Both the position numbers and the translations under genes were made by a program. The notes beneath the pieces were generated by a model. It had not been told where the DNA came from, did not search any database, and worked only from the letters and a program-made list of their open reading frames with translations. From assembly GCA_002351725.1 (NCBI GenBank), contig DEHD01000043.1, positions 1-14,672 on the forward strand: a DNA stretch of 14,672 nt, given 5' to 3'. This document shows, in pieces, positions 13,090-14,672 of this stretch. Each line of letters begins with the position of its first letter. Position 1 is the stretch's first letter. This stretch comes from Prevotella sp. UBA2809 (lineage in GTDB: Bacteria > Bacteroidota > Bacteroidia > Bacteroidales > Bacteroidaceae).

Positions 13090-14106
13090 TTACTTCTTGT
13101 TCAGGGCGAGGTCGATAGCAACTGCTACAGATACAGTAGCACCAACCATTGGGTTGTTACCCATTCCAAGGAAGCCCATCATCTCTACGTGAGCAGGAAC
13201 TGAAGATGAACCTGCGAACTGAGCGTCTGAGTGCATACGACCCATAGTATCAGTCATACCGTAAGAAGCAGGACCGGCTGCCATGTTGTCTGGGTGAAGT
13301 GTACGACCGGTACCACCACCAGAAGCTACTGAGAAGTAAGGCTTACCAGCGAGTACGCGCTCCTTCTTGTAAGTACCAGCTACTGGGTGCTGGAAACGGG
13401 TTGGGTTGGTAGAGTTACCAGTGATTGATACATCTACGTTCTCCTTCCACAGGATGGCTACACCCTCACGAACATCGTCAGCACCATAGCACTTAACCTT
13501 CAGACGGCTGGGGTTGTTGCCATAAGGAACCTCCTTAACAACTTTCAGCTCGCCAGTGAAGTAGTCGAACTTGGTCTGTACGTATGTGAAACCGTTGATA
13601 CGGCTGATGATCTGAGCAGCGTCCTTACCAAGACCGTTCAGAATAACGCGAAGTGGCTTCTGGCGAACCTTGTTTGCCATCTCAGCAATCTTGATAGCAC
13701 CCTCAGCAGCAGCGAAGCTCTCGTGACCAGCCAGGAATGCGAAGCACTCTGTCTCCTCACGGAGAAGACGAGCAGCAAGGTTACCGTGACCGATACCTAC
13801 CTTACGATCGTCGGCTACTGATCCAGGGATACAGAAGCTCTGCAGACCGATACCGATAGCCTCAGCAGCCTCGGCAGCTGTCTTAACACCCTTCTTGATG
13901 GCGATAGCAGCACCACAAACATATGCCCACTTAGCGTTCTCGAAACAGATGAGCTGAGTGTCCTCACACATCTGATATGGATCGATACCAGCCTTTTCAC
14001 AAATCTCATTGGCCTCCTCGATAGAGTTGATGCCATTCTCCTTCAGAGCAGCAAGAACCTGGTTGATACGGCGCTCCTGACTCTCAAACTGTACTTTTCT
14101 AATCAT
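13090..14106 (-). CDS. GGGtGRT family protein
   Basis: Protein of 338 residues containing the motif GGGTGRT (263-269) that names the family, within SVASGGGTGRTLHPDNMAAG. The C-terminus is a conserved glycine/methionine-rich stretch (VEMMGFLGMGNNPMVGATVSVAVAIDLAL). Cysteines at 36, 47, 54, 64, 92, 121 and 206 could take part in metal or Fe-S handling, but this is not established. No signal peptide or membrane segment is evident, apart from the mildly hydrophobic C-terminal helix. The biochemical role is unknown. It lies 15 bases behind the NifU-like gene and this pairing is familiar from anaerobes, suggesting a joint role in iron-sulfur metabolism. Start at ATG 14106; AGGAGG at about 14115-14120 (minus strand) is a strong ribosome binding site. 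Confidence 0.9.
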   Translation of the reverse strand: MIRKVQFESQERRINQVLAALKENGINSIEEANEICEKAGIDPYQMCEDTQLICFENAKWAYVCGAAIAIKKGVKTAAEAAEAIGIGLQSFCIPGSVADDRKVGIGHGNLAARLLREETECFAFLAGHESFAAAEGAIKIAEMANKVRQKPLRVILNGLGKDAAQIISRINGFTYVQTKFDYFTGELKVVKEVPYGNNPSRLKVKCYGADDVREGVAILWKENVDVSITGNSTNPTRFQHPVAGTYKKERVLAGKPYFSVASGGGTGRTLHPDNMAAGPASYGMTDTMGRMHSDAQFAGSSSVPAHVEMMGFLGMGNNPMVGATVSVAVAIDLALNKK

Positions 14107-14121
14107 TGTCGTATCCTCCTA

Positions 14122-14672
14122 TTATTCTTTACGTGGATCAATTGCCTTTACTGCACCCTGCTCCTCGGTTGTACGACCGTAAGAACCAGTGAACTTCTTC
14201 ATAGCCTCGTTAGCATCCATGCCGTTCTTAATAGCCTCCATCATCTTGCCAAGGTGTACATACTCGTAACCGCATACCTCATTGTTTGCATCGAGGTACT
14301 GCTTGGTGATGTAACCCTCAGTAAGCTCCAGATAACGTGTACCCTTAGCAACGGTGCCATAGAGAGTACCAGTCTGTGAACGAAGACCCTTACCAAGATC
14401 CTCAAGACCAGCACCAATAGCCAGACCACCCTCAGAGAAGGCACTCTGTGTACGTCCGTAAACGATCTGAAGGAAAAGCTCGCGCATAGCGGTGTTGATA
14501 GCATCACATACCAGGTCGGTATTCAGAGCCTCAAGGATGGTCTTACCAGGAAGAATCTCAGAAGCCATAGCTGCTGAGTGAGTCATACCTGTACATCCGA
14601 TGGTCTCAACCAGAGCCTCCTGAATCACACCGTCCTTAACGTTCAGGCTCAGCTTGCAGGCACCCTGCTGAG
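14122..14672 (-). CDS. NifU/IscU-like Fe-S scaffold protein, 5' end outside the window
   Basis: The visible 182 residues start inside the protein; the true start is beyond 14672. The frame is open to the edge, so the apparent start at 14628 (GTG) is an internal valine. Near the edge GACKLSLNVKDGVI and the following ETIGCTGM match the first two cysteine sites of the NifU N-terminal/IscU domain (visible C5 and C26). It then diverges from classical IscU, with a long C-terminal part containing LTEGYITKQYLDANNEVCGYEYVH and TGSYGRTTEEQGAV. It probably assembles or hands over Fe-S clusters in the cytoplasm. It is the upstream gene of a tight pair with the GGGtGRT gene. The third scaffold cysteine is not clearly placed; C at VCGYEY is a candidate. 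Confidence 0.8.
   Translation of the reverse strand, partial: QQGACKLSLNVKDGVIQEALVETIGCTGMTHSAAMASEILPGKTILEALNTDLVCDAINTAMRELFLQIVYGRTQSAFSEGGLAIGAGLEDLGKGLRSQTGTLYGTVAKGTRYLELTEGYITKQYLDANNEVCGYEYVHLGKMMEAIKNGMDANEAMKKFTGSYGRTTEEQGAVKAIDPRKE

Noticed and set aside
14626..14628. A GTG start for the NifU-like gene
   Set aside because: Conserved scaffold sequence, including the first cysteine, continues upstream in frame to the window edge, so this is an internal valine.

Overview
The window reads as chromosome of a member of the Bacteroidota, most likely a Prevotella-like species. The evidence is a SusC/SusD outer-membrane pair, several promoters of the Bacteroidota type (-7 TAnnTTTGC, some with a TTTG about 19-20 bases upstream), SusD- and lipoprotein-type signal peptides, weak Shine-Dalgarno sites, and the GGGtGRT/NifU-like gene pair. 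The genus is an inference. There are 14 protein genes, no rRNA or tRNA gene, no CRISPR array and no recognisable transposase or integrase.

Left part (1-1855). Two small DNA-binding genes run leftward from one good promoter (1067-1097). The first is an ORF6N-domain protein that looks internally deleted and carries three related DNA palindromes inside its coding region. The second has an excisionase-like helix-turn-helix, a second helix-turn-helix resembling sigma-70 region 4, and a C-terminal coiled coil. They look like accessory or phage-derived regulators. Rightward come a stand-alone ferritin-like (rubrerythrin-type) di-iron protein, a hairpin terminator region, and an operator-like nested inverted repeat over a consensus promoter.

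Middle part (1856-8760). A membrane-anchored helical protein of unknown function is followed 34 bases later by a secreted nucleoside-hydrolase-like protein (DUF1593 type, with a C-terminal Ig-like domain). These converge on, and overlap by 23 bases, a leftward susC-susD pair whose SusC lacks the usual N-terminal carboxypeptidase-regulatory-like domain. No sigma/anti-sigma pair or hybrid two-component regulator accompanies the Sus pair. The likely picture is a small glycan- or glycoside-uptake locus with one secreted hydrolase.

Right part (8777-14672). Divergent from susC is a two-gene operon with ATGA overlap: a lipoprotein resembling periplasmic cyclohexadienyl dehydratase (PheC), then a YqiA-like alpha/beta hydrolase. 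It converges on, and overlaps by 11 bases, a leftward operon of the translation factor EttA (ABC-F) and a cytidylate-kinase-like protein. Divergent from ettA is a Dabb-family protein. A two-way terminator separates it from a leftward pair, a NifU/IscU-like Fe-S scaffold (cut by the window end) and a GGGtGRT protein. From about 8.7 kb on, most genes look like housekeeping genes.

The items most worth following up are the ORF6N gene with its palindromes, the two-HTH regulator, the periplasmic PheC-like enzyme coupled to a hydrolase, and the unknown membrane-anchored protein with its operator-like promoter.
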